A stretch of 21,418 nt of DNA, from NCBI GenBank assembly GCA_026398545.1, contig JAPLSR010000140.1, forward strand, positions 1-21,418, in the 5' to 3' direction. The notes beneath the pieces were generated by a model. That model was not told the DNA's origin. It saw only the letters and a list, made by a program, of their open reading frames with translations, and did no database searches. Positions 6,484-14,906 of the stretch are shown here, piece after piece (positions within the stretch are counted from its first letter, which is position 1; each line of letters opens with the position of its first letter). The DNA comes from Candidatus Sumerlaeota bacterium. GTDB lineage: Bacteria; Sumerlaeota; Sumerlaeia; MWCT01. Position numbers and translations under genes: made by a program.

Positions 6484-8106
6484 ATGAACTGTCAGCAGGT
6501 GAGGCATATCCTGGATGATTATTTTGACAGGATTCTCTCCGCGCAGGATGAGGGTCTCGTGGAGGAACACCTTTTTACCTGTCCAGATTGCCGTGCGGTA
6601 TATGAGGAGATGGAGACCCTCGGGGGACTCATCAGGGCATCCTCACAGCCCGAATTCCTGCCGGACGATAAATTTTTCGCCCGCGCCCTTGAACGAGTAT
6701 TCTCAAAAGACACAATCCACGGTTCACGCAGATTCCACGGAAAAATATTATCAAATCTTCGCTCCGTCGCCAGAGCTATGGAGCGTCGGCGACAGGAAGT
6801 CATGAAAAGGTTTCTGAGCCGGCGTCCCCATGTTTGGCGTTTTGCCCGGGCAGTGGCGATTTTCGTGGCAGGGTTTATGATTGCTACCGCCCTTTACAGA
6901 CAGGATGTGCGGACGGTTTTCGGGGAGAGGTGGAGAACCGCCTCGCTCACCCATCCAAAGAGCACCGCTCCCGCACCAGTCTCTGCGCTCACATCCTTTC
7001 CTGTCCCTTCCGTGGCGTCGCTCAAATCTACGGATATCCACCCACCGGGTGAGCCGGTCATTGATAAGAGCCAGAGGAGCGCCCTCGAAGCCGCCCTCAA
7101 TGAGGCGGAGAAGGCTGGGACATCTCCCTCACCTGCTAATCTTGCAACGCGTCCCGTCTGGGGACTGACAATGGAGGGAAAAGCGGGCATCCCATCCCTT
7201 GAAGGTCTATCCCCAGCCATACAGGGACAACGCCTCCTCCTTGTTGCATCCCCTGCAAGGCAGGACGAGGTTATTGAGAGCATCCAGCGTCTAAAGTTAA
7301 ACCTGTATATCTCCGGCGAGAGCCGCTTTATCCCCGACCTCCACAAACTGGAGCGTTTTGTCGCCGACATCGCCGACGCCACACAGGAAAGCGACAGCGC
7401 CTACTTTTCCAACCTCATGATATTCCAGGAGGCGGAGCAGTGCCTTGTGGATAAAAAATATCTCTGCGCCATTCAGAATTACAGCGCCGTTTCAGACGAG
7501 GCGCCGGGCTCCCTTATGTCCTTTCTTGCTGAATTCCAGACCGCCAATGTGAATTATGAGCAGATTGGCGACTATAAGGCATCGCTCAAACACTACCAGA
7601 AATGCCTTGAAAATTATCCCTCCCATTACATCTCCGAGGAGAAAAAGGAAATCATCCTGAAAAGGATTGACCTGCTGACAAGGAACGCCGCGGATGACTG
7701 GCGCCCCCTGCGCCTCTTCCTCAAGGCGAAGGGAAGGGACGTCAACCCTGACCAGGCGGTCTCTCTACTGAAACAACTGATTACGGAATATCCTAATTGC
7801 TCCCTTGTGCGCGATGCCACGGATGCCCTCGCCTCCCGCATCATCAATGATGACGATGCGAGCCTCTCCGCGGCGGAGGAGTTGATTGCCTTTTTCCAGC
7901 AAATCCATGAAAAATTCGGTGATAAGTATATGCAGCAGATGTTCCAGTTCAAAACGGCTGAGATTTACCATCAAAAACTCAGAAATTATCCCCAGGCTCT
8001 CCTTGAATATACACATGTGATGGAGATGGATTCGCAGTCCGACCTCGCTGAAAAGGCGCGCGCAAGGGTCAACAGCCTGTACCGTTACGGCATCAAATTC
8101 AGATAA
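6484..8106 (+). CDS. Membrane anti-sigma factor with TPR-like periplasmic domain, 540 aa
   Basis: The N-terminus is a zinc-finger anti-sigma domain (zf-HC2/ZAS): C3, H29, C33 and C36 in the pattern H-x3-C-x2-C (HLFTCPDC). In this family it binds and holds the ECF sigma factor in the cytoplasm. A basic segment (93-118) and one membrane span (about 120-138, RFARAVAIFVAGFMIATALY) follow. A Pro/Ser/Ala-rich linker (150-190) comes next, then a helical periplasmic part with TPR-like pairs: 313-382 (AEQCLVDKKYLCAIQNYSAV; GDYKASLKHYQKCLENYP) and 465-535 (RNYPQALLEYTHVMEMD). It directly follows the sigma gene. Residues about 93-103 (RSVARAMERRR) are encoded by palindromic repeat C, sitting between zinc finger and membrane span. 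The TPR part may sense an envelope partner, perhaps the next gene's product (inference). Confidence 0.9.
   Translation: MNCQQVRHILDDYFDRILSAQDEGLVEEHLFTCPDCRAVYEEMETLGGLIRASSQPEFLPDDKFFARALERVFSKDTIHGSRRFHGKILSNLRSVARAMERRRQEVMKRFLSRRPHVWRFARAVAIFVAGFMIATALYRQDVRTVFGERWRTASLTHPKSTAPAPVSALTSFPVPSVASLKSTDIHPPGEPVIDKSQRSALEAALNEAEKAGTSPSPANLATRPVWGLTMEGKAGIPSLEGLSPAIQGQRLLLVASPARQDEVIESIQRLKLNLYISGESRFIPDLHKLERFVADIADATQESDSAYFSNLMIFQEAEQCLVDKKYLCAIQNYSAVSDEAPGSLMSFLAEFQTANVNYEQIGDYKASLKHYQKCLENYPSHYISEEKKEIILKRIDLLTRNAADDWRPLRLFLKAKGRDVNPDQAVSLLKQLITEYPNCSLVRDATDALASRIINDDDASLSAAEELIAFFQQIHEKFGDKYMQQMFQFKTAEIYHQKLRNYPQALLEYTHVMEMDSQSDLAEKARARVNSLYRYGIKFR
6760..6791 (+). repeat. Dispersed palindromic element, copy C, inside a coding sequence
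   Basis: Matches the reverse complement of the shared core with one change (CAGAGC for CAAAGC). It is translated as RSVARAMERRR in the anti-sigma protein. The reading frame through the element differs from that in copy E. Confidence 0.8.
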
Positions 8107-8120
8107 AGGGAGATATCAGT

Positions 8121-8152
8121 CGCCTGCGCTCCATAGCTTTTGCGACGGAGCG
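8121..8152 (-). repeat. Dispersed palindromic element, copy D, in a leader
   Basis: The plus strand has CGCCTGCGCTCC followed by ATAGCTTTTGCGACGGAGCG. It fills most of the 60-nt gap between the anti-sigma stop and the ATG at 8167. It is the inverted partner of copy E at 8213-8244: 28 of 32 bases pair by Watson-Crick rules and one more by G-U. Confidence 0.8.
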
Positions 8153-8166
8153 GCGCAAAAAACTAA

Positions 8167-10479
8167 ATGAAAGGCTTTAGACTTTTAATCATATTCCTTC
8201 TCCTTTCCTCCTCGCTCCATCGCCAAAGCTATGGAGCGTCGGCGGCCGCCGCCCTCTTTGCCAATCCACCGGAGGGGGGAAGGGTCCAGGTTGTCCTTTA
8301 CGACAATCTGACCACACCGGCGCATATTATCCGCCTCGCACGCTCTCAGGCGAGTGAAAAAACCGATGCGTCCCCACAGCCCCTCCTCGAAATCAGCACC
8401 GCAAAGGGAAAAGCAGAGATTCCCATTGAGGACCTCCGGACAATCAGGTTCACTTCGGAAAGCCACCAGACTATTGTAAGCGACCCGCAGGAAACAATGG
8501 TCATGGATGAGGGCAGAATTCTTATGAGCGCCCCCGGTCCCGCCTGGTATGATGCCACCTTCAATGACTCCACCTGGGAACATCCAATCCTTGCGCATCC
8601 CAACTACAAATGGTTTTACATCCCCGGCGCCGCCTGGGTATGGAGCAGAGGGGGCGCATACAGGGGCGGCGCTGAAACCCTTTTAATCCGGCGCAAATTC
8701 AACCTGCCGGAAAATTGGACACCAAGCCGCGCACTCCTCACCATCACAGTGGATGATTCGCTCCACGAGACCTACCTGAACGGTATCCCTCTCCCCATCA
8801 AAAATATCTCCCTCACACATACCTACGCCACACTTGATGTCACCCTCCTCCTCAGGGAGGGGGAAAATATCCTGGCGCTTAAAGCGGCAAACAAACCGGA
8901 ACGTGTGCTTGCCTTCGCCGGTGTTGCCTTCCGGCTGGATATCGACCTTGTCCCCCAACAGGCGGAAAACCGTTTCCTGCCAGCCCCATTGCCCGCCGTC
9001 CTCTTTCTGGAAAACGATGACCGCATCTGGGGCAACCTTGTCAGCATGTCTGACCGGTGGGTGGAGATGGAAACGCCTCACAACCGTATCAAGATTGACC
9101 GCGACTGGGTTCGCCTCATCCTTCTCCATTATGCCCCGCAGGGTGAGTCAAGTGTCGATCTTGTCAGACAGGCGGATAAAAGACCGGTCCTGCGTAAAAA
9201 AAGGAACCTCTTTCAAAAGATATTCGGCATTGGAGCCAAAGCCTCCCCTTCAGCGCGCACCATCTCGCCTTTCTCCTTCATCGTTTATCCCGAAGATTCT
9301 GAAGGGCGGGTCGGACTTCTCCTCAAAACGGGGGAATTTATTAACGGACGCATCCTCGAGATTGACCGCCGGGGCGCAACTGTGAAACCCCGATACGGAC
9401 ACGACTTCCTGATTGACCCATATCAGATTGAGGTCATCTATCCCAACCCGCCCAGCCAGAAGACCCATATCCGCTATCCGGACGAGGACAAACCATGGCG
9501 ATGCGAGATTGCTCTGCTCAACGGGACAAAAATCTCCGGCATCCTCTTTGACCTCTCCACTGATGCCCTGACCATCCATCCGCCTTATGCCCAGCCGCTG
9601 AGATTTAAAAACGGCGCCCTGGCGCACTGCACCTTCCCCTATGTCTCCATCACACGACTAATGAAGGAGATGGCTTGCAGGAAAGGACAGTATCCCGCAT
9701 CCATCGCCCTCATTGGTGAAATGGACCCGGGTGGCGCCCCGTATGACCGCTCCACCTATTTCAAGATTCAGCGCATACTCACTGACCTCAAGATGGATAG
9801 TCGCCTCCTGACGCCGGAGGAACTCGTTGACCCCTCCATCTTTTCCGTCAAAACCTATCCCATCCTCCTGAATATCGATGAGTCGGAGACGTATTACAAG
9901 ACGGTCAAGATGCCGAACGATGCTTACAGGAGCCTTGTGGATTTTGTGAAACAGGGGGGATGCCTCATTCACCTTGCATCCGGCTTCCCCGCATACTATG
10001 GTTATGAGTTGCAGGAGCAGAGATGGCGCCGCACCACAACACCTCCCCGGCTCAATGACACCCTTGCCATGAAGATTCTTTCACCGGGCGACCGCTCCGG
10101 TGGGACGCTTTCCTTTGAATTGCCTGATAACAGCACCTCAGAGCTATACTTTGAACTAAATACCAATACCCCATATTCCAGAGGACTTCCCGCCCGGGTG
10201 GATTTTCCCCTGAACCCGGACGCCCGCTTCCGCCCCATTGTCCCGGACACCACGACCACATCAACCCTCTTCACCCCCATTTACTGGCTGAGGAGCGACG
10301 CCGGACAGAATTTCGGCGCAGCCATGGCGGTAATTGATTATTCCGGCAGCGGTTTCCGTCCCACCCGCACCTTCTATGTCAGTCATTTAATTTTTACATC
10401 TGAATTCAACGGGCATTCCATGCTTGACCACCTGCTGCCACGCATCATCTCCCTGTCTTCAAAGAGAATGGGTGAGTAG
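8167..10479 (+). CDS. Secreted multi-domain protein with jelly-roll and Sm-like modules, 770 aa
   Basis: A signal peptide (MKGFRLLIIFLLLSSS, cut perhaps near ASA at 24-26) has its end encoded by palindromic copy E (SLHRQSYGASA). Residues about 125-258 form a galactose-binding/GH2-type jelly-roll: PAWYDATFNDSTWE, then LIRRKFNLP, LTITVDDSLHETYLNG and GENILALKAANK. Small beta-barrel modules of the pattern 'hydrophobic-D/N-G-x-x-I-x-G ... I-x-x-x-x-I' appear at about 277-320 (LENDDRIWGNLV), 381-424 (LLKTGEFINGRIL) and 447-497 (ALLNGTKISGIL), with a degenerate one at 39-95. Residues about 511-740 resemble a ThuA/DUF4159-like domain: RSLVDFVKQGGCLIHLASGF. No catalytic signature is evident. It follows the sigma/anti-sigma pair and may be regulated or sensed by it. 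No good SD: the GGAG of repeat D is 16 nt away. Confidence 0.85.
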   Translation: MKGFRLLIIFLLLSSSLHRQSYGASAAAALFANPPEGGRVQVVLYDNLTTPAHIIRLARSQASEKTDASPQPLLEISTAKGKAEIPIEDLRTIRFTSESHQTIVSDPQETMVMDEGRILMSAPGPAWYDATFNDSTWEHPILAHPNYKWFYIPGAAWVWSRGGAYRGGAETLLIRRKFNLPENWTPSRALLTITVDDSLHETYLNGIPLPIKNISLTHTYATLDVTLLLREGENILALKAANKPERVLAFAGVAFRLDIDLVPQQAENRFLPAPLPAVLFLENDDRIWGNLVSMSDRWVEMETPHNRIKIDRDWVRLILLHYAPQGESSVDLVRQADKRPVLRKKRNLFQKIFGIGAKASPSARTISPFSFIVYPEDSEGRVGLLLKTGEFINGRILEIDRRGATVKPRYGHDFLIDPYQIEVIYPNPPSQKTHIRYPDEDKPWRCEIALLNGTKISGILFDLSTDALTIHPPYAQPLRFKNGALAHCTFPYVSITRLMKEMACRKGQYPASIALIGEMDPGGAPYDRSTYFKIQRILTDLKMDSRLLTPEELVDPSIFSVKTYPILLNIDESETYYKTVKMPNDAYRSLVDFVKQGGCLIHLASGFPAYYGYELQEQRWRRTTTPPRLNDTLAMKILSPGDRSGGTLSFELPDNSTSELYFELNTNTPYSRGLPARVDFPLNPDARFRPIVPDTTTTSTLFTPIYWLRSDAGQNFGAAMAVIDYSGSGFRPTRTFYVSHLIFTSEFNGHSMLDHLLPRIISLSSKRMGE
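8213..8244 (+). repeat. Dispersed palindromic element, copy E, inside a signal peptide
   Basis: CGCTCCATCGCCAAAGCTAT then GGAGCGTCGGCG. It is in frame within the 770-residue protein and encodes SLHRQSYGASA, right where the signal peptide should end. Copy D lies upstream in the opposite orientation, so D and E bracket the start codon. Confidence 0.8.
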
Positions 10480-10508
10480 CGCAAAAGGCGGAGGCGAGGC
10501 TGACGAAG

Positions 10509-11891
10509 ATGCTTTTAGACGGGACCGACACCATTGCGGCACGAGCGACCCCGCCCGGCGAGGGCGCAATTGCCATCCTGCGCCTGAGCGGGCAAATGGC
10601 TCATACAATTGTCGGGCAGTGCTTCCGCCCCCGCTACCAGTCAGATGTCAAATATAATTACATGACATTGGGTGAGATTTTTGACCCCGCTGATGGCTCA
10701 TTCATTGACGAGGTCTTCTGTGTCCTGTTTCAAAAACCCCACTCTTATACGGGCGAGGATGTTGTGGAAATCCATTGCCATGGCAGCCCTGTGATTATCT
10801 CCAGAAGCCTTGAACTCTTTTGCCGTCTTGGCGCCCGCCTCGCAGAGCCGGGTGAATTCACGCTCCGGGCATTTCTGAATAGTAGGCTGGACCTTACCCG
10901 CGCAGAGGCGGTCTGCGACCTGATACGCTCACGGACGGACAAAGGCGCCCGTCTTGCCCTGCGTCAGCTCCAGGGGTCACTCCTTGAAAAAATCAATGGT
11001 GTAAAGCAAAAAATCATTGCAATAAGCGCTGAGCTTGAGGCAAGGCTCGATTTCCCCGGGGAAGATGTTGGAGAGGAAAATCGCACAGATATAATTCGCA
11101 CCTTTGAAAATGCCCTGCAGGAGATAATCGCCCTTATAGAAAAGGGTTCCCGGAGCCGCATATTTCTGGATGGGGCGCGCATTGTCATTGCCGGTCCCCC
11201 CAATGTTGGCAAGTCCAGCCTTTTCAATGCACTACTCCGCATTGACCGCGCCATTGTCACACCCCATCCCGGCACCACCCGCGACACTATTGAGGCAACT
11301 ATTGACCTGAAGGGATGCCCTGCCACCTATGTGGATAGCGCAGGATTGCGGGAGGACGCGGGTGAAGTTGAAATACTTGGCATTGAACGCGCCAAGACTG
11401 AAATTTCCTGCGCCGACCTCGTCCTTTTCCTCCTTGACACATCCAAGCCCCTCGCCCCGGATGTCACGCATATCTTTGATTACCTTAAGAATATATGCTT
11501 TATCCTTGTCCTGAACAAGATTGACCTGCCGGAATGTCTCTCTCAGGATGATATCAGGGACTTCTCGGAGATGGCGTCAAAATGTGTAAAGGTATCAGCC
11601 CTGACAAATAAGGGCATTGACAACCTTGAGGAGGCAATTGCAGACTTTCTCCTCCACGATACATCGGGGGATGAGAACGCCCTTGTGGTGAATGAGAGGC
11701 ATCTTGCGCTTCTTGAGGGGGCGCGAAATGCCCTGACGGCGGCAAGGGATGCCTTCCAACGCCATATCTCCGATGAGATGGTCATGATAGATGTCCGTGA
11801 GGCGCATCGCCTCATTGCCCGCATCACAGGCGAGGAGGTGGATGAAGAAGTCCTTGACCTCATCTTCAGTAAGTTTTGTATTGGTAAATAA
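10509..11891 (+). CDS. mnmE: tRNA modification GTPase MnmE
   Basis: With MnmG it installs the 5-carboxymethylaminomethyl group on wobble U34 of certain tRNAs, using methylene-THF, glycine and GTP. The 460 aa match the family length. The N-terminal tetrahydrofolate-binding domain (1-120) starts DTIAARATPPGEGAIAILRL. A helical domain carries an inserted G domain with P-loop GPPNVGKS (229-236), GTTRDT (255-260), DSAG (276-279) and NKID (336-339). The C-terminus FCIGK carries the conserved cysteine C457. All key residues are present. The ATG at 10509 follows a purine-rich GGAGGCGAGGC stretch. The gene starts 29 nt after the secreted protein and its stop overlaps the next start codon by one base (TAATG). 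No mnmG is in view. Confidence 0.97.
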   Translation: MLLDGTDTIAARATPPGEGAIAILRLSGQMAHTIVGQCFRPRYQSDVKYNYMTLGEIFDPADGSFIDEVFCVLFQKPHSYTGEDVVEIHCHGSPVIISRSLELFCRLGARLAEPGEFTLRAFLNSRLDLTRAEAVCDLIRSRTDKGARLALRQLQGSLLEKINGVKQKIIAISAELEARLDFPGEDVGEENRTDIIRTFENALQEIIALIEKGSRSRIFLDGARIVIAGPPNVGKSSLFNALLRIDRAIVTPHPGTTRDTIEATIDLKGCPATYVDSAGLREDAGEVEILGIERAKTEISCADLVLFLLDTSKPLAPDVTHIFDYLKNICFILVLNKIDLPECLSQDDIRDFSEMASKCVKVSALTNKGIDNLEEAIADFLLHDTSGDENALVVNERHLALLEGARNALTAARDAFQRHISDEMVMIDVREAHRLIARITGEEVDEEVLDLIFSKFCIGK

Positions 11892-14041
11892 TGGACTGGC
11901 GGAGATTCAGTCCATACGGGTTTCACCAGGGTTATAATAAAGTGTCGGGGCGAGGAAGAGGATTTATTCTGGGCATCTCTCTGCTGATGCAGGGAGCGGT
12001 GTTGCCATGCCAAATCACCCAATTAAAAAAACCTTCCTCCACATATGCGCTGGCGCTCTTTATTCTCCTCCTTGCGGTCTTTATGAGACTATACAGGCTT
12101 GGGGTGATTCCGCCGGGTTTATGGGTGGATGAGATTTATACCGCCTCCAACGCCATGGAACTGAATGCCGGCGTTTACTGGAAGAATCCTTTGCGCATGA
12201 CCCCGTTAGTGGGCGAGGGATGGGTGGAGACATCTAATCTTTATCTTTATTTTGTGCGCGGGTTATGGTTTATATTTGGCAGGAATTACTGGGGCGTGAA
12301 GATGGCATCCGTTTTGCCCGGGATTGCGGCGGTGGGGCTGCTTTTTCTTCTGGGGAGACGTCTCTGGGGCGTCCGTGTAGGGCTGGCGGCATCATTTTTT
12401 CTGGCGGTGAGTTCATGGCAGGTAACCCTTTCGCGCTGGGGGTGGGATGAGGTTCTGCTGACAGCGCTCCAGTTGGCTGTATTTTTTTATTTGTGGCGGG
12501 GGATTCAGAGACGGAAAATTTTTTATTTTGCCCTGGGAGGCATTTTTCTGGGGCTATGCCTTTACACCTATGCCGCTTCACGGCTCATTGCCCTTTTTGT
12601 TTTCTTTTTTCTCACGGCGGAGTGTGTGTTCAATCGGGGATTTTTCCAGAGAACGCGGAGCGGACTGATGGCGTTCCTTCTGCTCTTTCTCCTTACATCG
12701 TTACCGCTGGCGATTTATTTCACAGAGCATCCATCCGCCTTCAATTCCCGTCTCTCCGAGGTCTCCATCATGCGCGAGGTCAGAGAGCAGGGGAGCCTCG
12801 CTCCACTCTGGCGCAATCTCATTTCGCACCTCGGGATGTTTCATGCAACTTCTGACCCGAATATCCGCCATCATATTGTGGGGGCGGCGCTGCTGGACAG
12901 GGTGAGCGGGCTGTTCATGTTGCTGGGGCTTATCCTGACGCTGAGTCGCATGGGGCATCAGCGAAACAGGTTTCTCCTACTCTGGATGGGATTTGGTCTC
13001 CTGGGCGGGATACTCTCAAGGAGAGCGGAAGCGCCACAATCCTACCGCGCCGGCGTGGCGGCTCCTGCGGTGTTTCTCCTGTGCGGCATAGGGTTTGCCG
13101 GTGCGGGACGCTTTGTGATGAAAAGGTTGCGCAGTGTTCGGGTGCGGAGGATGGCGATGCTGGCGGGGATATCCCTTCTCAGCATTTGCTTCGGACTGAA
13201 TTTCCGCCGATACTTCATCCTGTATCCTGATGACCCCTCACTATGGAGACAATTCTGGGGTGCGGAGCACACCTTCCAGGCGCGGTTACTTAAGGCGCGG
13301 CAAAAGGCTGGGGCACAGGTGTATTTAGACGCGGCTTTCGGTTCTTATTATTACTTCCCCTATGCCGTTGCGCGGGAGATTATCATGGGCGAGCGGCTCC
13401 CCATTTTTGACCCGCTTGAGCCACTGAAGACCGGGCAAAAGGGCGGGTTGGAAATATATATCCCCCCATTTCGCCGGACGGAATATATGCGGCTCTTTCC
13501 GGAGGCGCATGTTTCTCCCTATATAACTCCCGCATGCGATGTAACTTTTATCTCCGTGCCGGTCACAGGTGAGATGCTGGCGCGGCTATCATCCCAGCCG
13601 CAACCGGTCTTTAAACCTGTGAATGCCGCCTTTTATAATGATTCCGTGCGCCTGTTTGAGGACTCCCTTGCCACTCTTGAACTCAAATCCCCATCGGAAA
13701 AGGTGACGCGCATGGCAGCGCGCTCATACCTGTGCCTGCCGGCAGACTATTATGCCACATTCAAGCTGGAAGGCGCCACATCCGCCACACTTGCCATTGA
13801 CGGCGGCATTGTCCTGAGGGCGGTTGATGGGGAGAGGGTTGTGGTATTGAAAAAGGGTGTTCACCCGCTTGAGATTTGCGCTGATGTGAGATACGGCTCC
13901 GTCATCCGCCTCCTCTGGCGACCTGACTTTGAGCATCTGGAACCTGTTCCCTCCTCATTTCTCCTCCCGCGTGAACTTCTGCCACAATTCAGCCTTCGTA
14001 GCCACTTCGGCGAAGTAGGCTCAGGTTCCATCCCCCCCTGA
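11891..14041 (+). CDS. Polytopic membrane glycosyltransferase (ArnT/PMT-like, GT-C fold)
   Basis: Likely transfers a sugar from a polyprenyl-phosphate donor to an envelope acceptor outside the inner membrane. The first certain span is about 52-68 (YALALFILLLAVFMRLYRLG). The family's acidic motif follows in the first outer loop: PPGLWVDEIYTASN with D80-E81. Eight or more further spans run to about residue 440. A soluble C-terminal part (about 470-716) ends in a beta-rich PA14-like stretch: YATFKLEGATSATLAIDGG, then GVHPLEICADVRYG. The last residues (SLRSHFGEVGS) come from palindromic copy F. The annotated ATG overlaps the mnmE stop (TAATG) but has no SD and gives 40 odd residues before the first span. 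An ATG at 12007 in another frame (MPNHPIKK) would join the body if the A7 run at 12025 were one base shorter. Downstream are LolA- and LptE-like genes. Confidence 0.87.
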   Translation: MDWRRFSPYGFHQGYNKVSGRGRGFILGISLLMQGAVLPCQITQLKKPSSTYALALFILLLAVFMRLYRLGVIPPGLWVDEIYTASNAMELNAGVYWKNPLRMTPLVGEGWVETSNLYLYFVRGLWFIFGRNYWGVKMASVLPGIAAVGLLFLLGRRLWGVRVGLAASFFLAVSSWQVTLSRWGWDEVLLTALQLAVFFYLWRGIQRRKIFYFALGGIFLGLCLYTYAASRLIALFVFFFLTAECVFNRGFFQRTRSGLMAFLLLFLLTSLPLAIYFTEHPSAFNSRLSEVSIMREVREQGSLAPLWRNLISHLGMFHATSDPNIRHHIVGAALLDRVSGLFMLLGLILTLSRMGHQRNRFLLLWMGFGLLGGILSRRAEAPQSYRAGVAAPAVFLLCGIGFAGAGRFVMKRLRSVRVRRMAMLAGISLLSICFGLNFRRYFILYPDDPSLWRQFWGAEHTFQARLLKARQKAGAQVYLDAAFGSYYYFPYAVAREIIMGERLPIFDPLEPLKTGQKGGLEIYIPPFRRTEYMRLFPEAHVSPYITPACDVTFISVPVTGEMLARLSSQPQPVFKPVNAAFYNDSVRLFEDSLATLELKSPSEKVTRMAARSYLCLPADYYATFKLEGATSATLAIDGGIVLRAVDGERVVVLKKGVHPLEICADVRYGSVIRLLWRPDFEHLEPVPSSFLLPRELLPQFSLRSHFGEVGSGSIPP
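12025..12031 (+). other. Seven-A tract between two possible start frames
   Basis: In the frame of ATG 12007 the sequence reads MPNHPIKK up to the A run. With six instead of seven A the frame continues into KPSSTYALALFILL, the first membrane span of the glycosyltransferase. The run could act as a slippage switch, or be an assembly indel. Confidence 0.45.
13992..14020 (+). repeat. Second palindromic module, copy F, inside a coding sequence
   Basis: GCCTTCGTAGCCACTTCGGC then GAAGTAGGC. It matches the reverse complement of the 29-nt insert in copy A (118-146) at 25 of 29 bases. The arms GCCT(T/A)C.../GAAGTAGGC form an imperfect hairpin. It is translated near the C-terminus of the glycosyltransferase as LRSHFGEVG. 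Confidence 0.65.
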
Positions 14042-14112
14042 GACCGAAAAGGGCTGTTGAATGCCATGAAAATCCAATCATTTGGTGATTGACGAGGGGA
14101 ACAATAATCCTT

Positions 14113-14880
14113 ATGAAATTAAGTCAACATTTTCAGGAGAGAAAGACCTTGTTGAGAATTGGGCGTCCGGCATTTATAATACTTGCGTTCATATTGATGG
14201 CGGGCGGCAGGACAATTGCGTCCGGCGTCAAGGCGGAAAACACCCCCACCACCGATACCGCCGTCAGGGGAAGGGAACTCCTCACCCTTCTGGAAACAAG
14301 ATATAAGGAGACGCAGACATATCAGGGGGAGTTCGACCAGGTGAAAAAATCGGAGGTCTTTCTGGAGGAGGTGCGCTCAAAGGGGAAATTCTGGTATCAG
14401 AGGACGGGGCGTTTCCGCTGCGAGTATCTCCCACCGAATGCCCAGGTCAATCTGATTCTGGATAACACGGCATATATGTATATCCCCGAGATAAAGCAGG
14501 TGGAGGTGTATCATTTCAAATCCTCGGACAGTCCGGTGAAAAAGCTGAACCACATGTTGCTTGGATTCGGGGCATCAGTGAAGGACGTCCTCGAGGTGTA
14601 TGACGTGCGCTGGTTGCAGGAGGAGGAGACGCCGGAGGCATTTGCGCTCATCTTCAAGCCAATCCGCCAGAGCACGACAGAGGAGGAGAACTTCCAGTTT
14701 GAGGCTATCAAAATCTGGGTCAAGAAGGACGCCCTTCTCCCGTCGCGCCTTGTTTTTATCGAGACAGGCGGCGACAGAACCGAAGTCACACTCACCAATG
14801 TGGAGTTCAATAAGAAAATCAAGGACTCTGTCTTCAAGCCGGATTTTCCAAAAGACGCCGAGGTGATTGAACAGAATTGA
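14113..14880 (+). CDS. lolA: Outer-membrane lipoprotein carrier protein, LolA-like
   Basis: Periplasmic chaperone that carries lipoproteins from the inner to the outer membrane. From the ATG at 14113 it has 255 aa. The start region has an N-terminal hydrophobic stretch, RPAFIILAFILMAGG, that serves as signal peptide, with a likely cut near SGVKA. The mature part follows the LolA pattern: a first helix RELLTLLETRYKETQTYQGE, then FDQVKKSE, GKFWYQRTGRFRCEYLPP and LILDNTAYMYIPEIKQVEVY. It ends with strands FKPIR, AIKIWVKKDALLPSRLVFIE and VTLTNVEFNKKIKDSVF-x-PDFP. A TTG at 14089 would add 8 residues; the ATG is preferred though its SD (GAGGGG) is rather far. It lies 71 nt after the glycosyltransferase and its stop is 26 nt before the LptE-like start. 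The symbol is by family; a LolA-like paralogue is possible. Confidence 0.88.
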   Translation: MKLSQHFQERKTLLRIGRPAFIILAFILMAGGRTIASGVKAENTPTTDTAVRGRELLTLLETRYKETQTYQGEFDQVKKSEVFLEEVRSKGKFWYQRTGRFRCEYLPPNAQVNLILDNTAYMYIPEIKQVEVYHFKSSDSPVKKLNHMLLGFGASVKDVLEVYDVRWLQEEETPEAFALIFKPIRQSTTEEENFQFEAIKIWVKKDALLPSRLVFIETGGDRTEVTLTNVEFNKKIKDSVFKPDFPKDAEVIEQN

Positions 14881-14906
14881 GAGGGAAAATAAAAAGGAGT
14901 AAAGAG

